NCBI GenBank assembly: GCA_026647215.1
Contig: JAPKHC010000004.1
Span: 1 to 64,000 of the forward strand
Reading direction: 5' to 3'
Source of the DNA: F1-120-MAGs118 sp013360535
GTDB taxonomy: Bacteria > Planctomycetota > UBA1135 > GCA-002686595
DNA length: 64,000 nucleotides
Positions 47,901-57,300 of this stretch are shown in pieces. Under the pieces are notes generated by a model, which was given only the letters and a program-made list of their open reading frames with translations, was not told the origin of the DNA and made no database searches. The number at the start of each line of letters is the position of its first letter. Position 1 is the first letter of the stretch. The position numbers were made by a program, and so were the translations under genes.

Positions 47901-48202
47901 AGGAGAAGGCCATCGCGCAGCTCGCGCGCTCGACCGGAACGCACTGGATCACGGCCTCGGGTTCCGAGCAGTTCGCGAGCGAAGTGAAGGCGCTCGGCCA
48001 CGGCGTCTTCACGTACGTGCTGCTCGACGCGCTCGACGGCAAGGCCGACTCCGGCGATGGTCGCGTGACCGTGAACGAGCTCAAGGCCTACGTAGAGGCC
48101 CTCGTTCCGGAAGTGAGTCAAGCTCACAAGGGCTCGGCGCAGTTCCCCGCGTCCTACGGCTTCGGGCAGGACTTCCCCCTCGCCACTCTCAAGTCGAAGT
48201 GA
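44933..48202 (+). CDS. Exported WD-repeat caspase-family (C14) peptidase, copy B
   Basis: A 1089-residue paralogue of caspase A, starting directly after the preceding stop codon. Signal peptide MQAFLLKLICAASAALQQ. Residues about 30-690 are WD40-like repeats (HSSPVQDVAITPDDRWLVTTDSVETKIWDL, FLVLSFQSGALELWDLDLP), then an Ig-like linker with AEVRLFHNGKLVEQ and LLPGENTFRAVAIDEA. The C14 domain covers 834-1089, with His917 in FYYAGHGV and Cys974 in LFLLDACQSAG. The catalytic domains of A and B align without gaps near both active residues (AEEKAIAQLAR, SYGFGQDFP), while the propellers have diverged strongly, pointing to different recognition partners. Last gene of the operon, followed by a hairpin. 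Confidence 0.9.
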   Translation: MQAFLLKLICAASAALQQAPETPQLAYLEIQRAHSSPVQDVAITPDDRWLVTTDSVETKIWDLGSGRVLRRYESTGRFGGSGRAHTFWWEQRKALAIAGIDAVILLDPVTLEERERLVISGGDALFLDDSGTRLFRTSPWGDANTQGGLAIRELKFGRLKRNEEAWGLSWSGVDAFPQGTHSGGDLVALGGNRFLASTVGGTHHRLLKLGEWMELGESVQLGTGRTARGSDGQLYFLSIEGTGAATQGRVKRLLPADFSVLAESSFPVADGAVELAPRSRDFLDRDGKLLLRTRKELVDVDLATLAATSTRPHGLGATLALERSAVAHKLDVWVGTSGGRVFVVRGSSPAKELAPRLIPAGPLVTSPVDDEVFMGSWRIALQPSGLVARDLGFDTARLSISGDGKTTARPEPGTKKLRVGSLKNPEKATRVLPSQDAWDDPIASALSTSGRLLALRSATAVSVIDTRQDAVLWSPRELGMYMLEPETATIALSPDERRCATVGRVDGGWKLSMLDLVAKKTLWSEVLRAQPLQLKFLGNEVLATIVNDVPGVGVDFICRLATTGKSVMAQRLFQTPLRENPPSALSADGERFATLEYGRLKVLETAVRRSFVDVQPREGVVGLAFLRDPRFLVLSFQSGALELWDLDLPRPVASIAVFEDGQWVVAGADVRFAASAGAADRVAFVQGNRNLPLESYFERFHTPNLVGELLALEGGAAPPVVPVLTAPPSLKLSQDGTRNDGAEVKLVARVKSSGPAIAEVRLFHNGKLVEQSTRGLVVEDDELDAGESLHRWNVALLPGENTFRAVAIDEARTESSPAELALAGPVGSAAPSGIRLQLVVVGINSYRNPKYDLNYAVDDARAFRARLVERATGIVSSVQVHELYDKDATRTGILAALEAVQRESSRNDLFVFYYAGHGVMSGETQPRFFLAPHEVTQLYGNDESLARLALSAEELRELSRRIPAQKQLFLLDACQSAGALDAIASRGAAEEKAIAQLARSTGTHWITASGSEQFASEVKALGHGVFTYVLLDALDGKADSGDGRVTVNELKAYVEALVPEVSQAHKGSAQFPASYGFGQDFPLATLKSK

Positions 48203-48227
48203 ACGAGGTTCCACGCGGAATGGCGCT

Positions 48228-48261
48228 CGAGGCCGCCCACTGCAAGCAGCGGACGGCCTCG
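48228..48261. terminator. Hairpin after the caspase operon
   Basis: CGAGGCCG (48228-48235) pairs perfectly with CGGCCTCG (48254-48261), and the enclosed segment has an inner CTGC-AA-GCAG stem. It lies between the caspase B stop and the stop of the convergent subtilase gene. Probable bidirectional terminator; no T-tract. Confidence 0.55.
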
Positions 48262-48281
48262 GAAATCGTCGCGTCGTCAAA

Positions 48282-51200
48282 TTACGGCAGAACGGTCAGC
48301 TCCACTGCGTTCGACAAGTTCGTCGTGCCGGGAGCGGGCGGGTCGCGGAACCAGCCTTGGGCCCAAACCTTCATGCCCGCGGCGAAGGGATTGCCGAGAG
48401 CACCGGGATTTTCGGCCTGATAGGCGTTCCAGTCGAGCACCATCTGGCCGTCACAGGCGCCGGCGAGACCACCGGCGTTCTGCGTGGCCGTGCGTTGCGT
48501 CGGAGCCTTCACGCACAGGAAGCTCGTGCCGTTCCACGGCGCGTTGTTGAGGCCGGTCACGCTGTAGAAGACGAGGCCGACCTTCTGGCCCTCGACATTG
48601 GAGACCGTCAGCGTGCAGGGCGAGCCGAGCGAGGCGCTCGGGTTCGCCGAGGCGCTGATCGTCGCGTTGCAGCCGTTCGTCGTCGTGCCGCTCGTGCAGT
48701 AGCTGATCGGACCCGCGGGAGTGTCGAAGCACAGCTCCCACGCACCGAGCGAGCCGCTGTCGGCCGTCACGTACCAGTCGTAGAGGTGCAGCGTGTACGT
48801 GCCGTTCGCGGTCGCGACCGACGAGAGCGGAGCGTTGTCGATGCCGGCGAAACCGCTCGGCCAGGCGCCGAACTGCTGGTGGTACGTGCCCGGCGCGACG
48901 AGCCCCGGCGTGCAGGAGAAGCTCGCCACGGACGTGCCGCACGAGCCCTGCGTCGCGTTGACGTCGACGAAGGTGTAGTCGCCGCTCACCGGCGAGTTGC
49001 AGCCGCCGCCGAAGTTGCCGTTCATGTCCTGGAAGAGGTTCACGCGCTGGCCAGTGGGCAGCTCGAGCACCGCCTGGATGTCCCCCGACCAGTTGTGGGC
49101 GAGCCCGACCAGTCGCACGGACGCGATCGACGTCGCGCCCGCGGGCAGCGTGACGGCGAGCGGGCTCGAGAGCTGGCCCGTCGGCAGGATGTTCGGCCAC
49201 GCACCGTCGACCGCGCCCGGAGCGGGCCACGCGCCGCCCGCACCGCCGCCGAAGCACGTGCCGCCGGTCGAGGTCGCGAGCACCGCGAGCGCGCTCGTCG
49301 TCGAGCCGCACGCGTTCGAGAGCTCGCAGTCGTAGTTGCCGGCGTCGGAGAGCGCGAAGGACGGGATCGAGTAGCTGCTCGAAGTCGCCCCGAGGATCGG
49401 GAGGCCGTTCTTGCGCCACTGGAAGCTCGGAGTCGGGCTTCCGTTCGCGACCAGCGAGAGCTGAACCGGCTGGCCGACGCAGGCCGCGAGCCCCGCCGGC
49501 TGCTCGGAAATCGACGGCGCTTCATCGACCGTCACCACCGCCGCGTTCGACGGAGCGGAGCCGCACGGCGTCGTGACGACGCAGTGGTAGCTGCCCGTGT
49601 TGGCCGCACTCGTGACCGGCATCGTGAGCACGGCTCCCGTCGCCCCCAGAACCGGCTGGCCGTTCTGGAACCACTGGTAGGTCGGCGTGGGCGTACCCGT
49701 CGCCGTCACCGACAGCGTCACCGGCGTCGGCGCACACACGCTCGCACCGACGGGCTGCGCCGTGATCGACGGAGCGCTGCCGAGCGTGAGCGTGACCACG
49801 TTCGAGTCGACGTTCGCGCAGATGTTGCGCACACGGCAGTAGTAGCTGCCGACGTTGGCCGGACTCGTGTTGAAGACCGTCAGGTTCGGCGAGCTGGTCG
49901 ACTGCAGCAGGTTGCCGTTGAAGTACCAGTCGAAGGCCATTGGCTGCGTGCCCGTCGCCTGAATCGTCAGCACGGTCTGCTGACCGCTGCAACCGACGAC
50001 GTTCGTCGGCTGCTGCGTGATCACCGCCGGCGCGTACAGCGAGAAGGTCGCGGGATTCGACGTCGTCGAGCCGCAAGTGTTCGTCACGACGCAGTCGTAG
50101 GTGCCGACATGCACGCTCGACGCGTTGAGCTGCCCGTAGTTCGACAGCGTCGCACCCGGAATCGGGTTGCCGTCGAGGCGCCACTGGTAGGTCGGAGCCG
50201 GCGTCGTGTTCGCGACCCCCACTCCGAACGAGAAGGCCGCACCGGCGCAGTAGGTCTGGCTCTGCGGATGCAGGTTGATCACGGGCTGCGTGATCTCGGT
50301 GATGAACGCCTGCGTCGAGTACGTGAAGCCGCACGCGTTGATCGCCAGGCACGTGTAGAAGCCCGTGGTCGACGAGTTCACCGCGGGAATCTGGTAGTTC
50401 GGCCCGCTGGCGCCGCTGATCTGCACGTTGTTGCGCAACCAGGCGTAGGTCGTGCCCGGCAGCGGGTTGGAGAGCGCGGTCGTGAGCAGCACGCCCGTGC
50501 CCGAGCAGGCACTCTGCGTCTGCGGCTGCGTCGAGAAGACCGGCGCCGTGTTCACCGTCACGACCGCGGCGTTCGACGTGACCGCGCCGCAGGAGTTCGT
50601 CGCGACGCACGTGTAGGTGCCGCCGTTCGCGGGCTGCAACGAAGCGAGCGCGTACGTGCTCGACGTCGCACCGGAGATGTCGTTGCCGTTGAGCTTCCAC
50701 TGGTAGGTCGGCGCCGGGGTGCCGCTCGCGACGAACGTGAGCTGGAGCGCGCTGCCCTGGCACTGCGCGACGCCCGTGGGCTGCTGCGTCGCGACCGGCC
50801 CGGCGTTCACGGTGACCGTGACGGGCGCGGAGAGCGAATCGCCGCAGGCGTTGCCGACGAGGCAGGTGTACGTGCCCGCGTCGTTGGCCGTGGCGCTCGA
50901 CACGGTGTACGTGTTGGACGAGCTCGACTGGACCGTGTTGCCGTTGCGGTAGAACTTGTACGACAGGTTCGAGCCGGTCGCGGCGACCGACAGCACGAGC
51001 GGCGAGCCCGCGCAGACCGTCGTCGAGTTGGCCGAGAGGTTGGTCGTGAGCTGCGCCGGCGTGCAGCCGCTGGCGAAGTTCACGTTGGCCATCACGAGCG
51101 CGAAGTCCTGATCGGTCGCGTCCGCGTTGCCCGGGATGCCGTCGGCGACGATGTTGGACGCGTTGACGCGCACCGTCACCGTTCCCGAGAGCCCCGTGGG

Positions 51201-53522
51201 CAGCACGACGAGCTCGTAGTTGTTCTTCGTGTCCGCCGCGCCGCCCGTCGTCGACAGCGCGTTGGTGAAGACGTTGCCGCGGTACGTGTTGCCGCCGATG
51301 GTCACGGTCAGGTCGAGGTCGTTGGCCCACGCGCTGCCGAACGTCGAGCCCGGAGCGTCCGACCACACGAGCGCGATGCGGAACGGCCTGGTGGTGTCGG
51401 CGATCGAGCCCGCGTAGAAGCGGTACTCGCCCGTCGCGTTGAACGTCGTCGACTGGTCGAAGAACTTCCGTGCGACCGTCCCGTCGAAGGCGAAGTCGAG
51501 CCACGTCGTGCCGTAGCCCTGATTGCCGTTGGGCAGGTTGCCGCCGGTCGCGCCGAGGTAGCGCGTCTGGTGCAGCGTGTAGGCCTTGAGCAGCGCCGGC
51601 GACGGGTTGGTGATCGAGTGGATGCGCGAGAGGTAGTTGGTGAAGAGCGACTGCACACCGGAGACGGCAGGCGCCGAGAAGCTCGTGCCCGAGCCCCACG
51701 TGTAGGTGGTCTGGCTGGTCGGCCAGTACTGGTTGCACACGGACGAGCCCGTGTAGCCGCTGGCCTGGCTCGCGCGCCCCACCACGTGCGTGCCGGGCAC
51801 GACGATCTCGGGCTTGGCGCGCGCGTCGGCCGTCGGGCCGCGGCCGGAGAACGACGCGATCTGCTGGATGTTGTCGGCGTCGCTCGCGCCCATGCCGCAG
51901 CCGTCAGTGCCCGAGTTGTCCGAGCCTTCGCTCGCGCCCACGGTGAGCACGTTCTTCGCGGTGCCGGGCGCGTTGACGCCAGTCGTGCCGCTGTTGCCCG
52001 CCGCGAACACGAACAACAACGGCTGGTGCCCAGCCGCCGAGCCGGAGTCGCGCGTCAGCGAGTCGTAGGTCTGCGCCGTCGTGTTGTAGGTGCCGTAGGC
52101 AATCGTGTTGCCCCACGAGTTCGAGCTGACCGTCGCGCCGTGGTCGATCGACTTCTGCGCGATCTGCCCGTCGCTGCCGAACACGCCGAGGCCAGCGTCG
52201 TTGAAGACCTTGATGTTCGAGATGCGCCCGAACGGATTCACGCCGAGGCCGCGCAGGTACAGGCCGCCGTCGAGGTTCGACGACGAGCTCTCGAGGCCTC
52301 CCATCACCGACGCGCACAGGTTGCCGTGGCCGGTGATCGAGGCGGCCGAGCTCGCGTCCGAGTAGTTGAAGGCGCCGACGATGCGCGAGGTGCCGCCCGA
52401 GGTCTTGAAGCCGCTGTCGGTCGGCGAGGTCGTGCCGTTGTCGACGCCACCATCGACGATCGAGACGACCGGATAGCTCGTGGACGTCGTCGGGAAGGTC
52501 TTCGTCGCGACCAGCCAGGTGAAGTAGCCCGGCCCGTTCGCGCCCGTGCCCGTTCCGTTCCAGAAACCGCGGATTTCCTGGGCCTGACGCTCGCTCAGGA
52601 GCACGCGCTGCCCGTAGGGCTCGATGTTGACGACGCGCTCGAGCTCGACGAGCGTCGCGAGCGCTTCCGCCGGCACGCGCAGCGTGAGGTTGGTGTAGAG
52701 GCCACCCAGCACGTCCTCGGGCGCGAACAGCTCGTCCGTCGCGAAGCCGAGCACCTCGGCCACCGCCGGGCGATCCGCGGGCGAGAGCGCGCGCAGCCCT
52801 TCGGCGTTGTGCACCTGCACGACGACCTCGACGAGCCCCTGCGCGCCGTCGAGCAGCGGCGAGAGCGCATCTTCCGGCAGGAACGCATCGACGAAAGCGA
52901 GCGCCTTGTCGTCGCCCACTTGCGCCTCGAGGCGCTCGCGCGATGCCGCATCCGGCAGAGCGACCAGGTACGCGTTCTGCGGCAGGTAGTGGACGAGCTC
53001 GACCCCGGTCGCAAGCAGCGCCGCGAGGCTCGCGTCATCGACCGGCCCCTGCAGCTGCACGATCGCGAAGCCACGGTCGAAGAAACGCGCGTGGCGCGCC
53101 CCGTCGACGCCGCGGGAACCCGCGCGCGTGTCGAGCATGCCGCGGCGCAGCCACACCTGATGGAAGTCGGCGCGCACCTCGACGCCCTCGATCGCGCTCG
53201 CCGCTTCCGCCGCGCGCGCGTCGATGCGGAACACGTGCGCCGTCAGGCCTTCGCTCGCGAGCGTCGCGGTCGCGCCTGCCGGGCTCGCGAGGAACACCTC
53301 GAGCGCCTCCAGCGGCACGCTGACCTTCACGCAGCCCTCGCTCGGCACACCGAGGAACTCCTGCGCCTGCGGACCCGCCACCGACGTTGCGGGGAGCACC
53401 TGCGGGCGCGGCTCGGGCTCGAACGGCACCTCGATCCGCTGCGCCCCCGCCCAACCCGCCCCGAGCGCCATCCAGGCCGCCCCGAACACCACCCGCCACC
53501 TGCTTGCACCGTTGTCGCGCAT
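48282..53522 (-). CDS. Giant secreted subtilisin-like (S8) protease with Ig-like repeats
   Basis: A 1746-residue protein starting at the ATG at 53522 (MRDNGASRWRVVFGAAWMALGAGWAGAQ, signal peptide). Residues about 30-320 are probably a propeptide. The S8 domain (about 340-660) has the full catalytic set: Asp357 in SIVDGGVDN, His399 in ITGHGNLCASV, Asn510 in FAAGNSG and Ser614 in GSGTSFSAP. Seven tandem Ig-like domains follow (about 855-1430), most shaped CxGxxLxL-YQWxxNGxxIxGATxSxY-GxYxCxxxNxCG. Then comes a proprotein-convertase P-type domain (about 1440-1600, HNWSGDIQAVLELPTGQRVNL), and at 1608-1746 the shared four-cysteine domain. It likely degrades or processes proteins outside the cell. 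It diverges from a sigma-factor/kinase pair. Confidence 0.92.
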   Translation of the reverse strand: MRDNGASRWRVVFGAAWMALGAGWAGAQRIEVPFEPEPRPQVLPATSVAGPQAQEFLGVPSEGCVKVSVPLEALEVFLASPAGATATLASEGLTAHVFRIDARAAEAASAIEGVEVRADFHQVWLRRGMLDTRAGSRGVDGARHARFFDRGFAIVQLQGPVDDASLAALLATGVELVHYLPQNAYLVALPDAASRERLEAQVGDDKALAFVDAFLPEDALSPLLDGAQGLVEVVVQVHNAEGLRALSPADRPAVAEVLGFATDELFAPEDVLGGLYTNLTLRVPAEALATLVELERVVNIEPYGQRVLLSERQAQEIRGFWNGTGTGANGPGYFTWLVATKTFPTTSTSYPVVSIVDGGVDNGTTSPTDSGFKTSGGTSRIVGAFNYSDASSAASITGHGNLCASVMGGLESSSSNLDGGLYLRGLGVNPFGRISNIKVFNDAGLGVFGSDGQIAQKSIDHGATVSSNSWGNTIAYGTYNTTAQTYDSLTRDSGSAAGHQPLLFVFAAGNSGTTGVNAPGTAKNVLTVGASEGSDNSGTDGCGMGASDADNIQQIASFSGRGPTADARAKPEIVVPGTHVVGRASQASGYTGSSVCNQYWPTSQTTYTWGSGTSFSAPAVSGVQSLFTNYLSRIHSITNPSPALLKAYTLHQTRYLGATGGNLPNGNQGYGTTWLDFAFDGTVARKFFDQSTTFNATGEYRFYAGSIADTTRPFRIALVWSDAPGSTFGSAWANDLDLTVTIGGNTYRGNVFTNALSTTGGAADTKNNYELVVLPTGLSGTVTVRVNASNIVADGIPGNADATDQDFALVMANVNFASGCTPAQLTTNLSANSTTVCAGSPLVLSVAATGSNLSYKFYRNGNTVQSSSSNTYTVSSATANDAGTYTCLVGNACGDSLSAPVTVTVNAGPVATQQPTGVAQCQGSALQLTFVASGTPAPTYQWKLNGNDISGATSSTYALASLQPANGGTYTCVATNSCGAVTSNAAVVTVNTAPVFSTQPQTQSACSGTGVLLTTALSNPLPGTTYAWLRNNVQISGASGPNYQIPAVNSSTTGFYTCLAINACGFTYSTQAFITEITQPVINLHPQSQTYCAGAAFSFGVGVANTTPAPTYQWRLDGNPIPGATLSNYGQLNASSVHVGTYDCVVTNTCGSTTSNPATFSLYAPAVITQQPTNVVGCSGQQTVLTIQATGTQPMAFDWYFNGNLLQSTSSPNLTVFNTSPANVGSYYCRVRNICANVDSNVVTLTLGSAPSITAQPVGASVCAPTPVTLSVTATGTPTPTYQWFQNGQPVLGATGAVLTMPVTSAANTGSYHCVVTTPCGSAPSNAAVVTVDEAPSISEQPAGLAACVGQPVQLSLVANGSPTPSFQWRKNGLPILGATSSSYSIPSFALSDAGNYDCELSNACGSTTSALAVLATSTGGTCFGGGAGGAWPAPGAVDGAWPNILPTGQLSSPLAVTLPAGATSIASVRLVGLAHNWSGDIQAVLELPTGQRVNLFQDMNGNFGGGCNSPVSGDYTFVDVNATQGSCGTSVASFSCTPGLVAPGTYHQQFGAWPSGFAGIDNAPLSSVATANGTYTLHLYDWYVTADSGSLGAWELCFDTPAGPISYCTSGTTTNGCNATISASANPSASLGSPCTLTVSNVEGQKVGLVFYSVTGLNNAPWNGTSFLCVKAPTQRTATQNAGGLAGACDGQMVLDWNAYQAENPGALGNPFAAGMKVWAQGWFRDPPAPGTTNLSNAVELTVLP

Positions 53523-53699
53523 GACCGCTGCTCCGTTTCGCCGCTGCACCAAGACTCGCCACTTCGGGCTGTCGCGCCCGACGAACCGCCCCAGCGCCTG
53601 TCGCCGGAGACCGACCCGTCGCCCCCCAGTGCGGAGGAGCGCCGCGAACTCCCCCACCCGACCGGCAATTTTTCGGGCTCGGGTATCCTCCTTTCGCCC
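53523..53699. promoter_or_regulatory. Divergent promoter region of subtilase and sigma factor
   Basis: This 177-bp region separates the minus-strand subtilase gene from the plus-strand sigma factor. It contains CCGGCAATTTTTCGGG (53662-53677), an A/T-rich box like those upstream of other secreted proteins, but here only 23 bp before the sigma start and 140 bp before the subtilase start. No -35/-10 pair is assigned. Confidence 0.4.
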
Positions 53700-54269
53700 A
53701 TGTCCGTGGAACTGACCCGCATCCTCGAGGCCGTGCATTCGGGCGACCCGGATGCCGCGCGCGAGCTCCTGCCGCTCGTGTACGCGGAGCTGAAGGAGCT
53801 CGCGGCGCAGCGCCTGCGGCAGGAGGCGGACCCGGCCTCGCTCAACGCGACAGCGCTCGTGCACGAGGCCTACCTGCGTGTCGTCGGCACCACGAACCAG
53901 GGCGCGGAGGGCTGGTCGGGCCGCGGGCACTTCTTCGGCGCGGCGGCGCTCGCGATGCGGCGCATCCTCGTCGATCGCGCGCGCGAGCGGGGCGCGCAGA
54001 AGCGCCCCGACCGCAAGAAGCGCATCGAGCTCGACGCCTCGCAGCTCTTCGTCGACGCACCGGCGCCGGAGCTCGTCGACCTCGACGAGGCGCTCGACCG
54101 GCTCGCGCAGGAAGATCCGCTCAAGGCCGAGCTCGTCAACCTGCGTTTCTTCGGTGGCCTGAGCCAGCGCGAGGCCGCGGCGATCCTTGGGCTCTCGACC
54201 ACGACGGCCGACCGCCACTGGGCCTACGCGCGCGCGTGGCTGCTCGACGCGCTGAGCGAGGCGCCGTGA
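53700..54269 (+). CDS. Planctomycete-type ECF sigma factor (PF07638-like)
   Basis: A 189-residue sigma factor starting MSVELTRILEAVHSGDPDAARELLPLVYAELKELAAQRL, the opening typical of the PF07638/Sig-70_X6 branch common in Planctomycetota. Region 2 continues ATALVHEAYLRVVG and HFFGAAALAMRRILVDRARER; region 4 is LVNLRFFGGLSQREAAAILGLSTTTADRHWAYARAWLLDAL. Length is normal. The next gene, 55 bp downstream and on the same strand, is a TPR Ser/Thr kinase; this gene pair recurs in the phylum and kinase control of the sigma factor has been proposed. The divergent subtilase gene may be a target. No anti-sigma gene is present. Confidence 0.93.
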   Translation: MSVELTRILEAVHSGDPDAARELLPLVYAELKELAAQRLRQEADPASLNATALVHEAYLRVVGTTNQGAEGWSGRGHFFGAAALAMRRILVDRARERGAQKRPDRKKRIELDASQLFVDAPAPELVDLDEALDRLAQEDPLKAELVNLRFFGGLSQREAAAILGLSTTTADRHWAYARAWLLDALSEAP

Positions 54270-54324
54270 TTCGCGGAATCCGCGGGGCAAACCGGCGCGC
54301 CCCGCCGCACTGAAGGATCCAGCG

Positions 54325-57300
54325 ATGGCGCTCGACCCCGAGGAGCTCTTCCACCAGGCGCGTGCGATCGCGTCGGCGCGCGAGCGTGAGCTGTACCTCG
54401 CGCAGGCTTGCGACGGCAACGCGGCGCTCAAGGCGCGCATCGAGCGGCTGCTCGCGGCGGACGAACGTGCGACGGGTTTCCTCGCGGCGCAGGAGAGTGG
54501 AGCCCCGAACCCGCTCGGCCTCGAACAACCCGGCGATCGCATCGGGCGCTACCGCCTGCTCGAGATCGTCGGCGAAGGCGGCTTCGGCAGCGTCTGGATG
54601 GCCGAGCAGCAGGAGCCCGTGCGACGCAAGGTCGCGCTCAAGGTGCTCAAGCCCGGCATGGACTCGAAGTCGGTGCTCGCGCGTTTCGAGGCCGAGCGGC
54701 AGGCGCTCGCGCTGATGGAGCATCCGGGCATCGCCAAGGTGCTCGACGGCGGAATGACGGAGCAGGGGCGCCCCTACTTCGTGATGGAGCTCGTGCGCGG
54801 CGTGCCGATCACGCGCTTCTGCGACGACGCGCGACTGGGCATCGAGGAACGCCTGCGGCTCTTCGTCGCGACCTGCCGCGCGCTGCAGCACGCGCACCAC
54901 AAGGGCGTGATCCATCGCGACGTGAAGCCGTCGAACATCCTCGTCACGCTCGAGGACGGCCGGCCCGCACCGAAGGTGATCGACTTCGGCATCGCGAAGG
55001 CGCTGGGCGCCGACCTCACGGACCGGACGCTGTTCACCGGCCTGCACCAGATGCTCGGAACGCCCGAGTACATGGCGCCGGAGCAGACCGCGCTGGGGAC
55101 GCTCGACATCGACACGCGCGCGGACGTGTACAGCCTCGGAGTGCTGCTCTACGAGCTGCTGACGGGCACGCAGCCGCACGACCTGAAGGCGGCGCTCGAG
55201 CGTGGCTACGAGGAGGTCGTGCGCACGATCCGCGAGGAGCAGCCGGCGCGACCGAGCACGCGCGCCTCGAGGGACGGGGACGGCGAGCGTGCGGCGGTGC
55301 TGCGCGCGACGGCACCGCAGGCGCTGCGCACGCGGCTGGAGGGCGACCTCGACTGGATCGTGCTCAAGGCGCTCGAGAAGGACCGGACCCGGCGCTACGA
55401 CACCGCGAGCGCGCTCGCCGACGACGTCGAGCGTTTCCTGCGCGACGATCCCGTGCTCGCACGGCCGCCGAGCGCGGCCTACCAGCTCTCGCGCTTCGTG
55501 AAGCGCCATCGGCTGGCGGTTTCGGCGGCGGCGGCGGTGCTGACGGCGCTCGTCGGCGGCCTCGCGGCGAGCGTGCACTTCGCGCTCGATGCCGAGGAAC
55601 GCCGCGCGGAGGCGGTGCTCGCGCAGCAGGCGTCCGAACGCGCGGAGAAGGACGCGAGCGCGGCGGCCGAGCGTGCGCTGGCGGCCGAGCGCGAGTCGCA
55701 GAAGCGCGCGGACGAGCTCGAGCAGGTCGTCGCGTTCCAGGAGCGGCAGCTCGAGAACATCGACGCGGAGAGCGTGGGCTTGCGGTTGCGCGAGAGCCTG
55801 CTCGAGCAGCGCCGCGAGGCCCTCGAGCGGCGCGCGAGCCCGGACAACGAGCGTGCGGCGGAGCTCGCGGCGCTGGAGACGGCGCTCGCGGGCTCGAACT
55901 TCACGACGCTGGCGGTCGAGGCGCTCGACGAGTCGATCTTCCGTCGCACGGTCGCTTCGATCGATGCGCAGTTCGCGGAGCAGCCGCTGCTGCGCGCCAA
56001 CTTGCTCGCGCGCGTCGCGACGGCGCTCGACGACCTCGGCCGCTCGGACTCCGCCGCGCCGCTGCGCCGGCGTGTCCACGAGCTGCGCCTGGCGGAGCTC
56101 GGGCCCGAGCACGAGCTCACGCTCGACGCACGCCTGCGGTGCGCGCTCTTGAAAACGCAGTCGCTGGAAGCGCAACGCGCGGAACTCGAGCAAGTGCGCG
56201 CCGTCGCGAGCGAACGCCTCGGCCTCGGCCACGCGACGGTGCTTTCGGCGACCATCGGGCTCGCCTCGCTCGCCTCCGCCGAGGGTCGGCACTCCGACGC
56301 GCTCGAGCTTGGAAAGGCCGCCTTTCAAGGTCTGGAACGCAGCTTCGGCGCCGACGACCTGCGCACGCTCGAAGCGCGCTCGAGCGTCGGAGGAAGCCTG
56401 CTGATGCTCGGACGTCACGAGGAAGGCACGACCGAGCTCGAGGCGAGCTACGCGGGCTTGCGCCGGGTCGCCGGAGAGACCGATCGCCGCACGCTTGGCT
56501 GCCTGCACTCGCTCGCGACGGCGTGGAGCTTCCTCGGCCGCACGGACGACGCGTTGCGCGAGTTGCGTGCCGCGCTCGCGCTCGCGCGTACGCGCTGCGG
56601 CGACGACCACGCCACCACGCTGGGCCTGATCGACAACCTCGCCGGCAACCTGCTCAACGCCGGCCGCATCGACGAGGCGGAACCGCTGTTCGTCGAGTAC
56701 GTCGCCCGGTTGCGGCGGCTCTCGCAGCCCGGAGAGGTCACGCTGTGCATCGCGCTCTCGCGCTTCGGTCGCCTGCGTTCAGCTCAAAAGAAGGAAAGCG
56801 AGGCCGTTCCGCTGCTCGAGGAGGCTTACGCCGGCCTCGAGCGCGCCTTGGCGCCGGAGCACCGCGACTTCACGTCGACCGCGCACAACCTGGGCACCGC
56901 GTTGACCGTGCAGCGGCGTTTCGCCGACGCCGAGCGCGTGCTGCGGCGCGCCGTGGAAGGCCGGAGAGCCGCGAGCGGCGCACAGGATCTCGAGACCGTG
57001 AACTCCGTGCAGGCGCTCGCGACCGCCGTCTACAGCCTCGGCCGCTTCGACGAAGGTTTCGAGCTCTACGTCGACGCGGTCCACGGGCTCGAGCAGGCGC
57101 TCGGCGCCGACCACGACCGCACGCTGCGCGCGCGACGCAACCTCGCGGTGATCGCGATGGCGCGCAAGGACTTCGCCGCCGCCGCGGAACAACACTCCGC
57201 CTGCGTCGCTTCGATCCGTCGCACCGGTGTGGGCGATGGCGCTGCACTTCACAACGACTTGTCCGTGCTCGGCGCGTGCCAGCTCGAGCTCGGCCGCTGG

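Noticed and set aside
48357..53699. Long plus-strand open frame opposite the subtilase
   Set aside because: Low-complexity Arg/Ala/Val product; the minus strand encodes a full S8-Ig-P-domain protein with an intact catalytic set. Only the part from 53700 is real, as the sigma factor.
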